Notes: generated from the letters alone by a model not told the origin. A DNA stretch of 64,000 nucleotides from Methylococcaceae bacterium (GCA_016715325.1 JADKAL010000014.1:806001-870000), one strand, 5' to 3'; shown: positions 46,983 through 56,368, numbered from the stretch's first letter. Made by a program: numbers and translations.

Positions 46983-46998
46983 TGTTCGTTAGCGTACA
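46983..46998. promoter_or_regulatory. Stress palindrome (perfect), upstream of gene ending at 46336
   Basis: Reads tgttcgttagcgtaca, 12 of 12 fixed positions, followed by TA. Confidence 0.8.
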
Positions 46999-47129
46999 TA
47001 AAAATATTTATATACTAATTTCAAAGTCTTGCTTCTTACTATCCATTCGATTTTTGTAATGAATGTATATGTCATTAGTCATTTAGAAATCTGCAAGGAA
47101 AAATTTGTTGTTAACCGTAAGTGTAGTTT

Positions 47130-47145
47130 TGTTCGCTGCCGAACA
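47130..47145. promoter_or_regulatory. Stress palindrome upstream of exported HG/AC protein
   Basis: Reads tgttcgctgccgaaca, 11 of 12 fixed positions, followed by GACAT. It lies about 215 nt before the start at 47360. Confidence 0.7.
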
Positions 47146-47359
47146 GACATATTCTTAAGTTTTTCTTATTATTATTTTAAAGAGGAATTCATTTTTCTTA
47201 AATGAAAGGCTTAGGCAAGAACTTCAAGTCAGAGATTGTTTTTCAAAATAAGTTATTTAATGATTTATTTCAATAGGTTATATAAATAACGCATTGATTA
47301 TTAGATAGATATTTATGTCATAACTAGATATAAGCAAAACTAGATGGAGTTGTAGTTTT

Positions 47360-48445
47360 ATGAAAAACCTGAACGCCTTGGCTTTGATTTCTATCGTTTT
47401 GATAAGCATTTATACAGCCAATGTTCAGGGCGATGAACATTCAACCAAGCCTTGCTTACCCTATTCTGTCAAACTGAGCGATTTAAACTTACAGCAACCA
47501 CCGAGGCGGGTTCTTCTTGTACCTTTGTTGAGTGGCGAGCTGGACAGCAAACAAAATCCAAGGTGGCCAGAGCAGCCTGCCAGCCATTTAAAAGCCTTTT
47601 ATCGTAACCGGTTTAATGTATCTGTTAAGTTACTACATGATGTTTGGAGTTGGTCGGATTATTACGAGCAAGCCGAGCAGTTGGTTCAGCAGTCGCTATC
47701 ATTCGATCGGATTATATTTATTAGTCATGGCGGTTATGACGGCCCGATATTAAAAAATGCTGTTTATCTGCAAGAGCAACATGCATCCGGCAGCACAATA
47801 AATATGCTTCAGTTTTCCGAAGCGCAGCCTGGGCTAAAAAACGTACTGTCCATTACTTACGACACGGAAAAAAATCGCAAATTTAGCGATTATATGGCAT
47901 CGCATTGGAAGGACTTTGGATCGATGGAATTCGATGCTGTCTGGCAGCAGCTTACGGGTTATGAAAAACAAATCCAACCGCTGGATAATAGTTGTTATCA
48001 ACGTTATTGCTCGACAGAAAAACTTGCTTTAAGACCACCCCAACAGCGTGAATACCAACAGCACCTTTGTGAGCTTATTTGCAGAAAGCCACTATTCGAG
48101 ATAAAGCAATCCGTTGAGGTATCGCCGGAACGAATTTTCCATTTCATAAACTCATTGAATGCGCTGTTAAGAGCAGACGGCTTGATTTTTTTCGGCGCTT
48201 GTAATCCCGGTAGTATCTCTCCAAAGATAGAAGTACAGAAGGATGAAACTGAGTTGTTGATTAATTCAACGCTAGCAGGCGGGCCGCACATGAGCTACGT
48301 CGATTTGGTAAGCGAAGCAAGCGGCCACATCACTTCAGGACCGGTTGGTGAAAGCAGCGGCGAAGACGTGGTAAAACGAATCATGTTGTTTGAGAACAAC
48401 CGTCCTCAACATCATCTGTGCATTGTCATACCTACAGCTAAGTGA
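47360..48445 (+). CDS. Exported protein of unknown function, possible clan-CD-like fold
   Basis: 361 residues with a signal peptide (cleaved near VQG). Two features recall clan CD cysteine peptidases: a hydrophobic strand ending in ISHGGYDG (His123) and another ending in FFGACNPGS (Cys281). The spacing of 158 residues is much longer than in caspases, and a cysteine-rich insert (CYQRYC, CELICRK) lies between. The assignment is therefore only suggestive; it could be an unrelated alpha/beta protein. GGAG is 10 nt upstream of the ATG, and a stress palindrome lies in its leader. Confidence 0.55.
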   Translation: MKNLNALALISIVLISIYTANVQGDEHSTKPCLPYSVKLSDLNLQQPPRRVLLVPLLSGELDSKQNPRWPEQPASHLKAFYRNRFNVSVKLLHDVWSWSDYYEQAEQLVQQSLSFDRIIFISHGGYDGPILKNAVYLQEQHASGSTINMLQFSEAQPGLKNVLSITYDTEKNRKFSDYMASHWKDFGSMEFDAVWQQLTGYEKQIQPLDNSCYQRYCSTEKLALRPPQQREYQQHLCELICRKPLFEIKQSVEVSPERIFHFINSLNALLRADGLIFFGACNPGSISPKIEVQKDETELLINSTLAGGPHMSYVDLVSEASGHITSGPVGESSGEDVVKRIMLFENNRPQHHLCIVIPTAK

Positions 48446-48580
48446 TCTGTTGCTTGTATTTCTTACGTTATTAAAATCAATGATTAACAATCAAAGTCAG
48501 AGACAGTAGGGTTGTTGGCTATGTAGAGATTCAACTGAACAGTCGTGAGCGATTAAATAATATCAAATTGTTTATAATAG

Positions 48581-49417
48581 CTATTGATTAGTTGACACCG
48601 CCGATTGCCTTAAGGATTCATTGGATATTTGGTTCGGTGTCGTTTGTTCTGCCCAAACTGCCATATAGGTAAGCGTAGCCTCCCCGATGATGGTTGCGAA
48701 GGATGCATCGGCAGCATCACGACCTGTGCCGATACGTACGAATCCCTCAACCGGCGCCATTCGGGTAGCATCGAATAAATACCATCGTGAACCCAGATAA
48801 GCTTCAAAAAATCCATGGAAATCTGGAGGTTGTAAAGCCACTGCATATCCTGAAATATAACGTGCGGGAATACATAATGCCCGGCATAAGGCAATGGCAA
48901 GATGCGCATAATCACGGCATACGCCTACGCGCTCAATTAATACGTCGCAGGCGCTGGTGCTTTCACCCGTACTTCCTGCTTGATAGTCGAGATTGTTGTT
49001 TATCCAGTCGCAAATTGCGTTAACCCTGGAAAATCCTGGCTGGACGTTGCCAAACATCCGCAAGGCAAAATGAGATAAACGATCAGATTCGCAATATCGG
49101 CTAGGATTTAGGTAGGGCAACACATCGAGTGGTAATTGGGAGTACCAAGTCTCGTTAATCTCTGATCTATCATAAAACTCAGGATGCAAATCCACTGTCG
49201 CAAAATATTGGAGCTGGAGATCGCAAGGCTCAACATAAAGCCTATACACTTGATTATCTTCCACGCTGCTGGCTTCAAAACTGATCTCGGGGATTAGTTG
49301 AAAAGATTCCTCGCAAATGCGCTGGTGTTCTGTTCGAGCTGCCGCTACGTTAAATAGGAAATTTGTGGGCTTAATGACAGAATACGTTAAATTGCAACCT
49401 ACTTGAATTATAGTCAT
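48581..49417 (-). CDS. Transglutaminase-like cysteine protease/amidase family protein
   Basis: 278 residues from MTIIQVGCNLTYSV at 49417, the usual family start; a longer frame to 49507 adds an atypical N-terminus. An N-terminal beta-rich domain precedes the transglutaminase core with catalytic Cys in RVGVCRDYAHLAIALCRAL, His in PDFHGFFEAYL and Asp in YLFDATR. Such proteins act as peptidases or amidases; the substrate is unknown. GGAGAG lies about 14 nt upstream, which is far. Confidence 0.85.
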   Translation of the reverse strand: MTIIQVGCNLTYSVIKPTNFLFNVAAARTEHQRICEESFQLIPEISFEASSVEDNQVYRLYVEPCDLQLQYFATVDLHPEFYDRSEINETWYSQLPLDVLPYLNPSRYCESDRLSHFALRMFGNVQPGFSRVNAICDWINNNLDYQAGSTGESTSACDVLIERVGVCRDYAHLAIALCRALCIPARYISGYAVALQPPDFHGFFEAYLGSRWYLFDATRMAPVEGFVRIGTGRDAADASFATIIGEATLTYMAVWAEQTTPNQISNESLRQSAVSTNQ

Positions 49418-49572
49418 ATTTGTTAACTTATTCTCTCCAATAACTAATCTTACGGTTTCAATCGAAAAGTGAGATAAAACGGTTAGCTTGGGAACCATTA
49501 TTACCAATACTTGGATGTCGATTCCCAGGTTAACTTGCTGATATTACCAAATTACTCAAGATGTCTGCGTCG

Positions 49573-49722
49573 CTAAAGCACCCTTCGACCTTGTATGATA
49601 CGCAGGATAATTACAATAACCGCGATCACCAATAATATGTGAATAAACCCGCCAACTGTGTAAGAGGAAACTAATCCGAGTACCCAAAGGATAATTAAAA
49701 TGAGTGCAATACTTTCAAGCAT
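49573..49722 (-). CDS. lmo0937-family (DUF5670-like) small membrane protein
   Basis: 49 residues, MLESIALILIILWVLGLVSS, YTVGGFIHILLVIAVIVIILRI, ending QGRRVL. Two hydrophobic helices with the GGFIHxLLVIAVI motif typical of this family. CGGAG precedes the ATG. Function unknown; commonly found among stress genes. Confidence 0.85.
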   Translation of the reverse strand: MLESIALILIILWVLGLVSSYTVGGFIHILLVIAVIVIILRIIQGRRVL

Positions 49723-49922
49723 GTGTGCTTCTCCGTAATAGGCCGTCTATTGGCGGCAAATGAACTACAGATAAACCTATTAATCGCAGCCAAAGTCAAA
49801 AAGTGATACTTGGTTTCAAACCGTTAAGCTAAATGTTTATCTGCTGTGAAAAGGCATTTGAGCGTCCTGGTGGGGTTTACTAGCAACGATGTATTGACGC
49901 TGTTGCATAGTCAATCCAAAAA

Positions 49923-50228
49923 TTATTCGCTTTTATTGCCTTCCTTTATATCTTTCTTAATATCGTCGAATTCCGCTTGCGCCTTACCGATATTTTTTTG
50001 GAGATTGCCTTCAATTTCTTAGGGCTAATCGCCCAGAATTTGTCCGGTGACTTCCTTAACTTTGCCTTTTACTTCTCCAACACGGCCATCTACTTGATCT
50101 ATATTCATATAGATTTTTTCCTGGCTTTCTTCTGCATAGATGCTTAGTGAGCAAAGCGTTAAAACAGCAGCCGCTAAAAAAATCCAATAAAGTTTAGGTA
50201 AGCGTGCTTCATGTGTTTTTTCATTCAA
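49923..50228 (-). pseudogene. Signal-bearing CsbD-like gene with two in-frame stops
   Basis: The first 67 residues give an N-terminal hydrophobic signal or anchor (LPKLYWIFLAAAVLTLCSLS) and then a CsbD core (DQVDGRVGEVKGKVKEVTGQILGD). Two stops follow (TAG CCC TAA) exactly where the neighbouring CsbD gene has KEL. In the same frame the CsbD sequence then continues EIEGNLQKNIGKAQAEFDDIKKDIKEG to a stop at 49923. No indel is needed. If intact it would be an exported or membrane-anchored CsbD, unlike the usual cytoplasmic form. The 67-residue product may still be made. Confidence 0.8.
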
Positions 50229-50332
50229 TCAATAAATGTGTCGTTTATTTCTACCTCGAATGAGCAGCAAGTCTTGGTTTCAAGACTGTGCTGCACAGAT
50301 GTAACGGAGCAGAGTTAAGCTACCCCTTAAGT

Positions 50333-50515
50333 CTAGTTATTAGCTTCGTCTTTAATATTTTCCTTGAGGTCGCCGAAGCCTTTTTGAATCTTACCGACGT
50401 TCTTTTCGACATTCCCTTCCGCTTCCAATTCTTTGTCATCCAATAACACACCGGCGGCTTCTTTAACTTTTCCTTTGACTTCTTCGACTTTGCCTTTCAC
50501 TTGATCTTTGTTCAT
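50333..50515 (-). CDS. CsbD-family stress protein
   Basis: 60 residues, MNKDQVKGKVEEVKGKVKEA, DDKELEAEGNVEKNVGKIQK: the classic CsbD repeat pattern of charged helices. AGGAG is 7 nt before the ATG. Members accumulate in general stress, and their mechanism is unknown. A stress palindrome lies about 110 nt upstream. Confidence 0.92.
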   Translation of the reverse strand: MNKDQVKGKVEEVKGKVKEAAGVLLDDKELEAEGNVEKNVGKIQKGFGDLKENIKDEANN

Positions 50516-50876
50516 GAGTTTCTCCTGATGATTTATATTGCCTTGACTGGATAGTCATGGCTGAAACGCGGAATAGTATTTTTCCAACGCTTGCCGACAG
50601 AATACGCTCAAAATAGGAATTGGTCGGTGCGGTAACGAACAAAAGATAAAACGGCTTAATCTGAAATTATATTCATTTAGGAGGTTCCGAATAAGATCGT
50701 CGACATGTTCTCGGCAACTGCTACCTGCGTCGCTTGAAGCGCCTACTATTGGTGCTCTACCTATTGCATCCACGCAGTCGAGGGACTTATTCGAAGCTAA
50801 ATTAAAGTATTGTGACAAACTTAAAAGCGATTGTTTTTTCTGAAGCGTTTAGAACGTAATAACCCATAATCACCAA
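50516..50876. other. Intergenic region with palindrome site
   Basis: 361 bp between two minus-strand genes. It holds the site at 50626. An 87-codon minus-strand frame (50555-50818) runs across the site, has no family resemblance, and is not accepted. Confidence 0.55.
50626..50641. promoter_or_regulatory. Stress palindrome upstream of CsbD gene
   Basis: Reads ggtgcggtaacgaaca, 11 of 12 fixed positions, preceded by GGTC. Confidence 0.7.
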
Positions 50877-53800
50877 TCAATTTGGTTGCGGTAGTTTGGT
50901 ATTGATACTCTTGCCTCCAGACTTAAACCAGATGAATTTAATGGCTTCCAGAAGTAGTAAGCTGAAGAAACCGGTGGCAAGACAAACACCAAGATCATCC
51001 CAATGGAGTTTGTCAAAATGGAATAGAAGCTGAGCTGGCGGAAAATAGATAGTTGTTGCAAGTAATAAAATGACTCCGCTAAATAGAATCCATAGCGAGC
51101 GGTTAGGCTTCCAAAAAGCGCGGCTTAGCGAAGCTTTAAATGAACGGTTGATTAGAATAAGGTTCATATTCATAAGGACTAGCGATGTGAAAACGAGTGC
51201 GCGTAAATCGGATTCGGGCATACCTAAACGGGCCGCCGCTATGAAAACAAATGCCAATATAGCGAAGACTAAAATTCCTTGAAGAGTTGCCCAGAATATC
51301 CGTCTTGGCAAAATCAACGGACTGCTGGGGTCGCGTGGAGGTCGTTGCATGACGTCATCTTCTTCCTGTTCCGCTTCAAAAACCACAGAACACGCCGGAT
51401 CGATCACCATTTCGAGAAATGCGATATGGATCGGTGTAAGAATAAGGGGCAATCCAAGCAAAAGCGGTAGTAATGTAAGCCCAGCTATCGGGATATGGAC
51501 CGCGATAATAAATTCAATCGCTTTGCGGAGATTGTCATAAATGCGCCGACCCAAGCGGATAGTTTTTACAATTGAACCGAAGTCATCGTCCAGTAGGACA
51601 ATGGCAGAAGCTTCGCGTGCAACATCGGGACCGCGCCCGCCCATCGCAATTCCGATATGAGCAGCTTTGATTGCCGGGGCATCGTTTACGCCATCGCCGG
51701 TCATGGCCACGATCTCACCATTTGCCTTGAGACTCTGGACAATACGAAGCTTTTGAGTTGGCTGGATGCGCGCAAATATCGATGTTGATTTAATCCTTAT
51801 AGCAAGGTCTTCATCGGAAAGCGCTTCGATCTCGTCGCCAGTTAGAACATCTGTCGCATCTAGACCGGCTTGTAGCCCGATGGCGTGGGCGGTTGCCGGA
51901 TAGTCGCCGGTTATCATGATCACCTTTATCCCTGCCGAACGGCATTCGGCAATGGCGGCAGGGACGTTGGCTCGAAGCGGGTCGGCAAAACCGATAAGCC
52001 CTGAATATTCAAAGTTCAATCCACGTGGTGTTTCCGGTAGATTACTTTCTTGTGTAGCATTCGGTACGATGGCTTTGGCTACAGCTAAAACACGGACTCC
52101 TTTGAGACCTAAAACATCTACCTGTTTACGAATAATTTCTAATCGTTCTGGGGACAACTGGCAAAGTTCGGTTATCGCTTCGAGAGCGCCCTCTGCATAT
52201 GCCTCCCCATTTTCTTTACCTTTGCTGACCACAATATTAGCTACCGCAAATAAATCCGGCCTGAGTCCGTAAGCACGAACGAGTGTATATTTTGAAAATA
52301 GAGTAGCGTTTGAACCTATCTGTTTCTCAGCTAAGGCGTGTATGGCTAAGTCCATCGTGTCTGTCGGTTCACGCGGGCAGGCAAGCAAGGCAGTTTCTAA
52401 AGTTTCTTTTACCTTGTCGGATATCATAGCCTGGGTATCTTGATCCCAACGAAAAGCTTCGTTGACTATGGAAACGACCGTCATGCGGTTTTCGGTCAGC
52501 GTACCTGTTTTATCGGTACATAACACCGTAGTCGCGCCGAGCGTTTCTATCGCGGAGGCACGACGGGTGAGGACGTGCGCTTGTGAAATACGCCATGCAC
52601 CCATCGCCATGAAGACGGCTAAAACCAAAGGGAATTCTTCGGGTAACAGTGACATTCCGAGTGCGATGCCGCTAAGCATAGCCTCAAGCCAAGAGCCTCG
52701 TAGTAAACCGAAAAGTAATACGGTTACTGCTCCGATGACAGCGCCGATAATGGCAAATACACGTACAAACGATTTTATTTGCAGTTGCAAGCCAGGTTGT
52801 TCTGTTTCGATGCTTTTCAAAGATCGACCAATCTTGCCCATTTCACTGTGGACGCCTGTTGAATGCGCTAACGCCTGTCCAGTCCCGCGCACTACGAGTG
52901 TTCCGGCAAAGATATAGGGTAAGTCTTCACCGCCGGGCTTTGGTACGGCACTTTGAAGTTTAGTTTCTAGGTTTCTATCTTTCGCTGATTTGCGCACAGG
53001 TAAGGCTTCGCCAGTGAGCAACGATTCATCGATTAACAAATCTTGCACCGAAACCAGCATCGCATCTGCTGCAACTCGATCTCCTTCGGAAATCACCATC
53101 AAGTCGCCGCGTACCACATCCCTGCCAGCAATATGAATTTTCTTACCATCGCGGACGACCAGCGCCCGAGGACTTGCAAGATTACGCAGAGCTTCTAATA
53201 CACGTTCGCTGCGAGATTCCTGAACAATGGTGATCGAAACCGAAAAGCACGCAAACAAAAGCAACATGATGGCTTCTGTTCGATCACCGAGTAGAAGATA
53301 GACGATACCGCCACCAATAAGAAGCGCAAACATCGGTTGCTGAACTACTTCGAAAATAATGCGCAGAAATCCGCGTTGATCGGCTATTGGCAGCTCGTTG
53401 TAACCATCCAGTTTCAGCTGTTCAGCGGCTTTTACCGAGCTTAGGCCAAGCTGCTTGTCTTGTTCCTTCAGATGCGATTCGAAGGCATTTTCGCCAATAG
53501 CTTCGGTTTCGGCGACAGCTATATTTTTGATAACGACAGTGGGGGGCGTTACAAGCTTCGATATTATCCTTGAATTAGTGGGTAGCAACCTCCGCAAGGT
53601 ATTATCTCGAACAAAGTAGTGATGAAACAATGCAGCAGCAGCGTGTAAAGCGATGAGAAAATATCCTACCGTGCCGACAGTTTCGTGTATTTCTTGCGTG
53701 AGTTCAGCCACATCTTTGCTCTCGTTGATGAGAGCAGGGAGTTGTAGTCCGAAGAATGGTATAGGCTTTCCTTGGGCGCTGAGGATAAGCCAACCAGCCA

Positions 53801-54116
53801 GAGGCATTGCAATCATTAGCATGTAAAGCGCTGATTGTATTAATGCAGCTGATAGTTTCTGCCATTTTGGTAGTTCTGGGTCGATTCGAGGGGAGGGGGC
53901 TGTTATTATTGATAACAAACGCAGCCAAACTAATACAAAGACAGAGAGTCCCAGCATGAAATGCCAGGTTTTTAGCGCATTTCGAATATCACTGCCTTTT
54001 GGATAAAACTCTCGAAGTTCTATGCAGGCATATACTGCGATGAGCAGAAGCAACATTAACCAATGGAGGCTAATTGAAAACCATCCGTAACGCTCTTTGC
54101 TATTACGCCATTGCAT
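50877..54116 (-). CDS. Cytochrome b561 domain fused to a cation-transporting P-type ATPase
   Basis: 1079 residues in one uninterrupted frame. Residues 1-185 are a complete bacterial cytochrome b561: four helices with histidines 18, 52, 144 and 158 placed as haem ligands, plus PLAGWLILSAQGKPIPFFGL and RDNTLRRLLP. A linker of about 50 residues leads to a full P-type ATPase: TGEALP near 366, PEEFP in helix 4, phosphorylated Asp535 in DKTGTLTEN, TGDGVNDAP near 805, and a C-terminal helix bundle. The ATPase resembles Ca2+/cation PMCA-SERCA-like bacterial pumps; PEEFP is unusual and the ion is unknown. GGAG precedes the ATG. Coupling of electron transfer to transport is a hypothesis. Confidence 0.9.
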   Translation of the reverse strand: MQWRNSKERYGWFSISLHWLMLLLLIAVYACIELREFYPKGSDIRNALKTWHFMLGLSVFVLVWLRLLSIITAPSPRIDPELPKWQKLSAALIQSALYMLMIAMPLAGWLILSAQGKPIPFFGLQLPALINESKDVAELTQEIHETVGTVGYFLIALHAAAALFHHYFVRDNTLRRLLPTNSRIISKLVTPPTVVIKNIAVAETEAIGENAFESHLKEQDKQLGLSSVKAAEQLKLDGYNELPIADQRGFLRIIFEVVQQPMFALLIGGGIVYLLLGDRTEAIMLLLFACFSVSITIVQESRSERVLEALRNLASPRALVVRDGKKIHIAGRDVVRGDLMVISEGDRVAADAMLVSVQDLLIDESLLTGEALPVRKSAKDRNLETKLQSAVPKPGGEDLPYIFAGTLVVRGTGQALAHSTGVHSEMGKIGRSLKSIETEQPGLQLQIKSFVRVFAIIGAVIGAVTVLLFGLLRGSWLEAMLSGIALGMSLLPEEFPLVLAVFMAMGAWRISQAHVLTRRASAIETLGATTVLCTDKTGTLTENRMTVVSIVNEAFRWDQDTQAMISDKVKETLETALLACPREPTDTMDLAIHALAEKQIGSNATLFSKYTLVRAYGLRPDLFAVANIVVSKGKENGEAYAEGALEAITELCQLSPERLEIIRKQVDVLGLKGVRVLAVAKAIVPNATQESNLPETPRGLNFEYSGLIGFADPLRANVPAAIAECRSAGIKVIMITGDYPATAHAIGLQAGLDATDVLTGDEIEALSDEDLAIRIKSTSIFARIQPTQKLRIVQSLKANGEIVAMTGDGVNDAPAIKAAHIGIAMGGRGPDVAREASAIVLLDDDFGSIVKTIRLGRRIYDNLRKAIEFIIAVHIPIAGLTLLPLLLGLPLILTPIHIAFLEMVIDPACSVVFEAEQEEDDVMQRPPRDPSSPLILPRRIFWATLQGILVFAILAFVFIAAARLGMPESDLRALVFTSLVLMNMNLILINRSFKASLSRAFWKPNRSLWILFSGVILLLATTIYFPPAQLLFHFDKLHWDDLGVCLATGFFSLLLLEAIKFIWFKSGGKSINTKLPQPN

Positions 54117-54356
54117 TTGTTTTCTCCAAAAGATGTAATGCTAAAAAATGAAAAAAGCTTGGATACCGATAATAAATCAAGCGGTATCTAATTATTTTAT
54201 TGAGAAAATACTAAGGCTATCTCGATTCATATCGAAGATAAAATCATACGAGGCCAGTTTTAGATGTTGAAAAAAGACAAAGGCCAAGACGGGTAATGTC
54301 TTGTCGATAACACAAAGATTACCGTCACTAACGTTTCAGTTGAAATATAATTATTT

Positions 54357-54767
54357 CTATTGCTGAGGCGAAATGAACGAGATAGAAGTACGTTTATTGC
54401 CTTCGACGTTAGCTTTCTTTTGGGCTATCTGGCCTTCCAGTTCGGCATTTATGTTGTAACGACCAGGCTTGAGTTTAGCGAGCAGCATTGGGCCGTCAGA
54501 AACGGTTTCAAGTAAGGTGTTGCCTTTAGAATCCGCAATACTTACTTTCACTTCGCTTAGATATTCTCCGGTACCCTGTACCGAAAAGAGTACGCTTAAA
54601 TTGTACTCCGCCCGAATCGCCTGCATCTCATTTCGTTCATCAACGCCCACGCCGCCACTGACGAAAGTAACATCGCCTTGGGTCTGAGGTTTGAGTATTG
54701 ACTCAGCGGTTGCCTGAAAACTAAACAGAATGAGTGTGTGAATCAAAGCTAGCCGACATTTTTTCAT
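54357..54767 (-). CDS. Exported small protein, unknown function
   Basis: 136 residues with a signal peptide (cleaved near ATA). A beta-rich domain has GEYLSEVKVSIADSKGNTLLE and LKPGRYNINAELEGQ, resembling a carboxypeptidase-regulatory-like or Ig-like fold. AAGGAG precedes the ATG. A stress palindrome lies about 70 nt upstream, the closest such spacing in the window. It lies just upstream of the b561-ATPase gene on the same strand, with a 240-nt gap. Confidence 0.65.
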   Translation of the reverse strand: MKKCRLALIHTLILFSFQATAESILKPQTQGDVTFVSGGVGVDERNEMQAIRAEYNLSVLFSVQGTGEYLSEVKVSIADSKGNTLLETVSDGPMLLAKLKPGRYNINAELEGQIAQKKANVEGNKRTSISFISPQQ

Positions 54768-54837
54768 ATGATATTCTCCTTAGCGCCGAAAGGAATAACA
54801 ACACATCCGAAATACTATCGTATCTGCAAGCGATGTC

Positions 54838-54853
54838 TGTATGTTAGCGAACA
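54838..54853. promoter_or_regulatory. Stress palindrome upstream of exported protein at 54357-54767
   Basis: Reads tgtatgttagcgaaca, 11 of 12 fixed positions, preceded by TGTC. Confidence 0.7.
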
Positions 54854-54940
54854 AACCGGGTAGACAATTACTTTAATTCGATTCGCGACGGTGCATTTGA
54901 GTTATGTCCTTCGTCCCTTTTATTAACTATGCGACTCGAT

Positions 54941-55753
54941 TTAACGAGGTGTTATTTTGCCATCGGCGTCGGAAAGGATAATTTCCACGCGGCGGTTTAA
55001 TTGACGGCTTTCTGCATTGTTGTTGCTCGCAACCGGAAATTTTTCGCCGTAACCATGTGTCGCGACACGGTCGCTACTGATTCCCATATCGGTCAAGACT
55101 GTTTTTACGGAATAAGCCCGGCGGTCCGATAGTTCTTGATTATAACTGTTGCTGCCAACACTGTCGGTGTGTCCTTCAACCGAAACCTTATCTTGCGGGT
55201 ATTTAATCAGAAAATCGCCCAATTTTTGTACGTTGCGTAATCCATCCGGTTTTAATTGCGCTTCGTCGGTATTGAACAATACGTCACCCAAAGTAATGAC
55301 CATCCCGCGGTCGGTTTTCTGGGCATTCAAAGCTAAAAGCTCCGCAATCATCTGTTGATCTCTTGCGACTTGGGCTTTCGCTGCATCGGCTTCAGCCGTT
55401 CTCGCTTCCAGGCGAACTTCATTACGAGCGGCTCCAGCGTTAGTGACCGCTAACTCAGCTGTTTTCCGTTTGGCGGTTTCCTGCGCTACGATTATTTTTT
55501 GCTTAGCTAGATAGGCCAAGTGGTTGACGTTTTCAACGCTTTCACTATCGTTAAATGCATTATCGGCCTTAGTTAAGGTGTCGCCTGCCTCTTTCAATTC
55601 CAATGCCGCCTGATTGCTTATGTCTGGTTCGGTGCGCGCGCTGTTGTAAAGGCTATGCGCTTCTGCAAGGGACGGGTTTTGTGTCACGGAACTACATCCC
55701 GAAAAAATCGCGATAGCTACGATGACCAGAGAAATGTTTTGATATTTTTGCAT
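54941..55753 (-). CDS. DUF4398-OmpA lipoprotein
   Basis: 270 residues from the ATG at 55753 (GGAG upstream). Lipobox FSGC. The N-terminal half is a helical DUF4398-like region with Ala-rich repeats (AELAVTNAGAARNEVRLEARTAEADAAKAQ). The C-terminal half is a peptidoglycan-binding OmpA domain (VEGHTDSVGSNSYNQELSDRRAYSV, THGYGEKFPVASN). It probably links the outer membrane to the cell wall. It follows another DUF4398 gene by 18 nt, so the two form an operon. Confidence 0.88.
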   Translation of the reverse strand: MQKYQNISLVIVAIAIFSGCSSVTQNPSLAEAHSLYNSARTEPDISNQAALELKEAGDTLTKADNAFNDSESVENVNHLAYLAKQKIIVAQETAKRKTAELAVTNAGAARNEVRLEARTAEADAAKAQVARDQQMIAELLALNAQKTDRGMVITLGDVLFNTDEAQLKPDGLRNVQKLGDFLIKYPQDKVSVEGHTDSVGSNSYNQELSDRRAYSVKTVLTDMGISSDRVATHGYGEKFPVASNNNAESRQLNRRVEIILSDADGKITPR

Positions 55754-55771
55754 AGTGAACTCCATTAATTG

Positions 55772-56188
55772 TTATTGGGCGTTACGGTCGATTTCTTTGC
55801 GTAGTACGCGGTTATCTTCCTGCAACGCACTCGCTGCTTTTTGTGCCTTTAAAGAGCGAGACGTCGTTGCCGCGACTTGGGCGTCGACCTGTGCTTCTTC
55901 CGCCAACTGACGCGCTTTCAAATAATCTTCAGTCGCCATCGCGCGTTCGGCGGCGTCCATCTTATCCATCGCAGATTTGAGCGGAACCGGGGCGTATTCA
56001 TTGGCGCCTGCGCTGGTTGCATTGCTTACCGCAACTTTGGAAACAGCCATTTGTTCTGTAGGCGCAGGGATACCGGCACAACTTGCCAAAATAGTTGCAC
56101 AAATAACTGCGGCACCTATTGATGGTCTCTTTAGTTTTGAACTGTGGAAATTAAAATTTTTCACTATTTTCTCCAGAAGGTTAAACAT
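55772..56188 (-). CDS. DUF4398 lipoprotein
   Basis: Up to 138 residues. A GTG at 56164 with GGAG 8 nt upstream gives a better signal peptide (VKNFNFHSS to the lipobox ILASC) than the ATG at 56188, so it may be the true start. After the lipid anchor comes a helical DUF4398 domain (SAMDKMDAAERAMATEDYLKARQLAEEAQ). It is first of a two-gene operon with the DUF4398-OmpA lipoprotein. Palindrome sites lie upstream. Confidence 0.83.
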   Translation of the reverse strand: MFNLLEKIVKNFNFHSSKLKRPSIGAAVICATILASCAGIPAPTEQMAVSKVAVSNATSAGANEYAPVPLKSAMDKMDAAERAMATEDYLKARQLAEEAQVDAQVAATTSRSLKAQKAASALQEDNRVLRKEIDRNAQ

Positions 56189-56312
56189 TGAACAGTAACA
56201 TCAGCAATCGAAACGCCGATCATTACCTTTCTTGAAATCAATGAAGGCTTTTTGAAAACGCATGCTTTCGAGAACCCTTTGAGATATTAGATGCCTTATT
56301 GCGGTGGTTCAC

Positions 56313-56328
56313 AGTGCGCTAACGTACA
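56313..56328. promoter_or_regulatory. Stress palindrome in DUF4398/glycine-zipper divergent region
   Basis: Reads agtgcgctaacgtaca, 11 of 12 fixed positions. It lies 125 nt from the DUF4398 start and 150 nt from the glycine-zipper gene. Confidence 0.7.
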
Positions 56329-56368
56329 TTGTGCTGTTGCACAAAAATCGATTCCTATGAGGTCCTTA

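Larger units (their letters stand above)
46867..47359. other. Divergent intergenic region with two palindrome sites
   Basis: 493 bp, AT-rich, between two divergent genes for exported unknowns. It holds sites at 46983 and 47130, one for each direction. Confidence 0.55.

Noticed and set aside
50555..50818. 87-codon minus-strand open frame upstream of the CsbD gene
   Set aside because: It covers the palindrome site, has no ribosome-binding site or family resemblance, and is probably chance.
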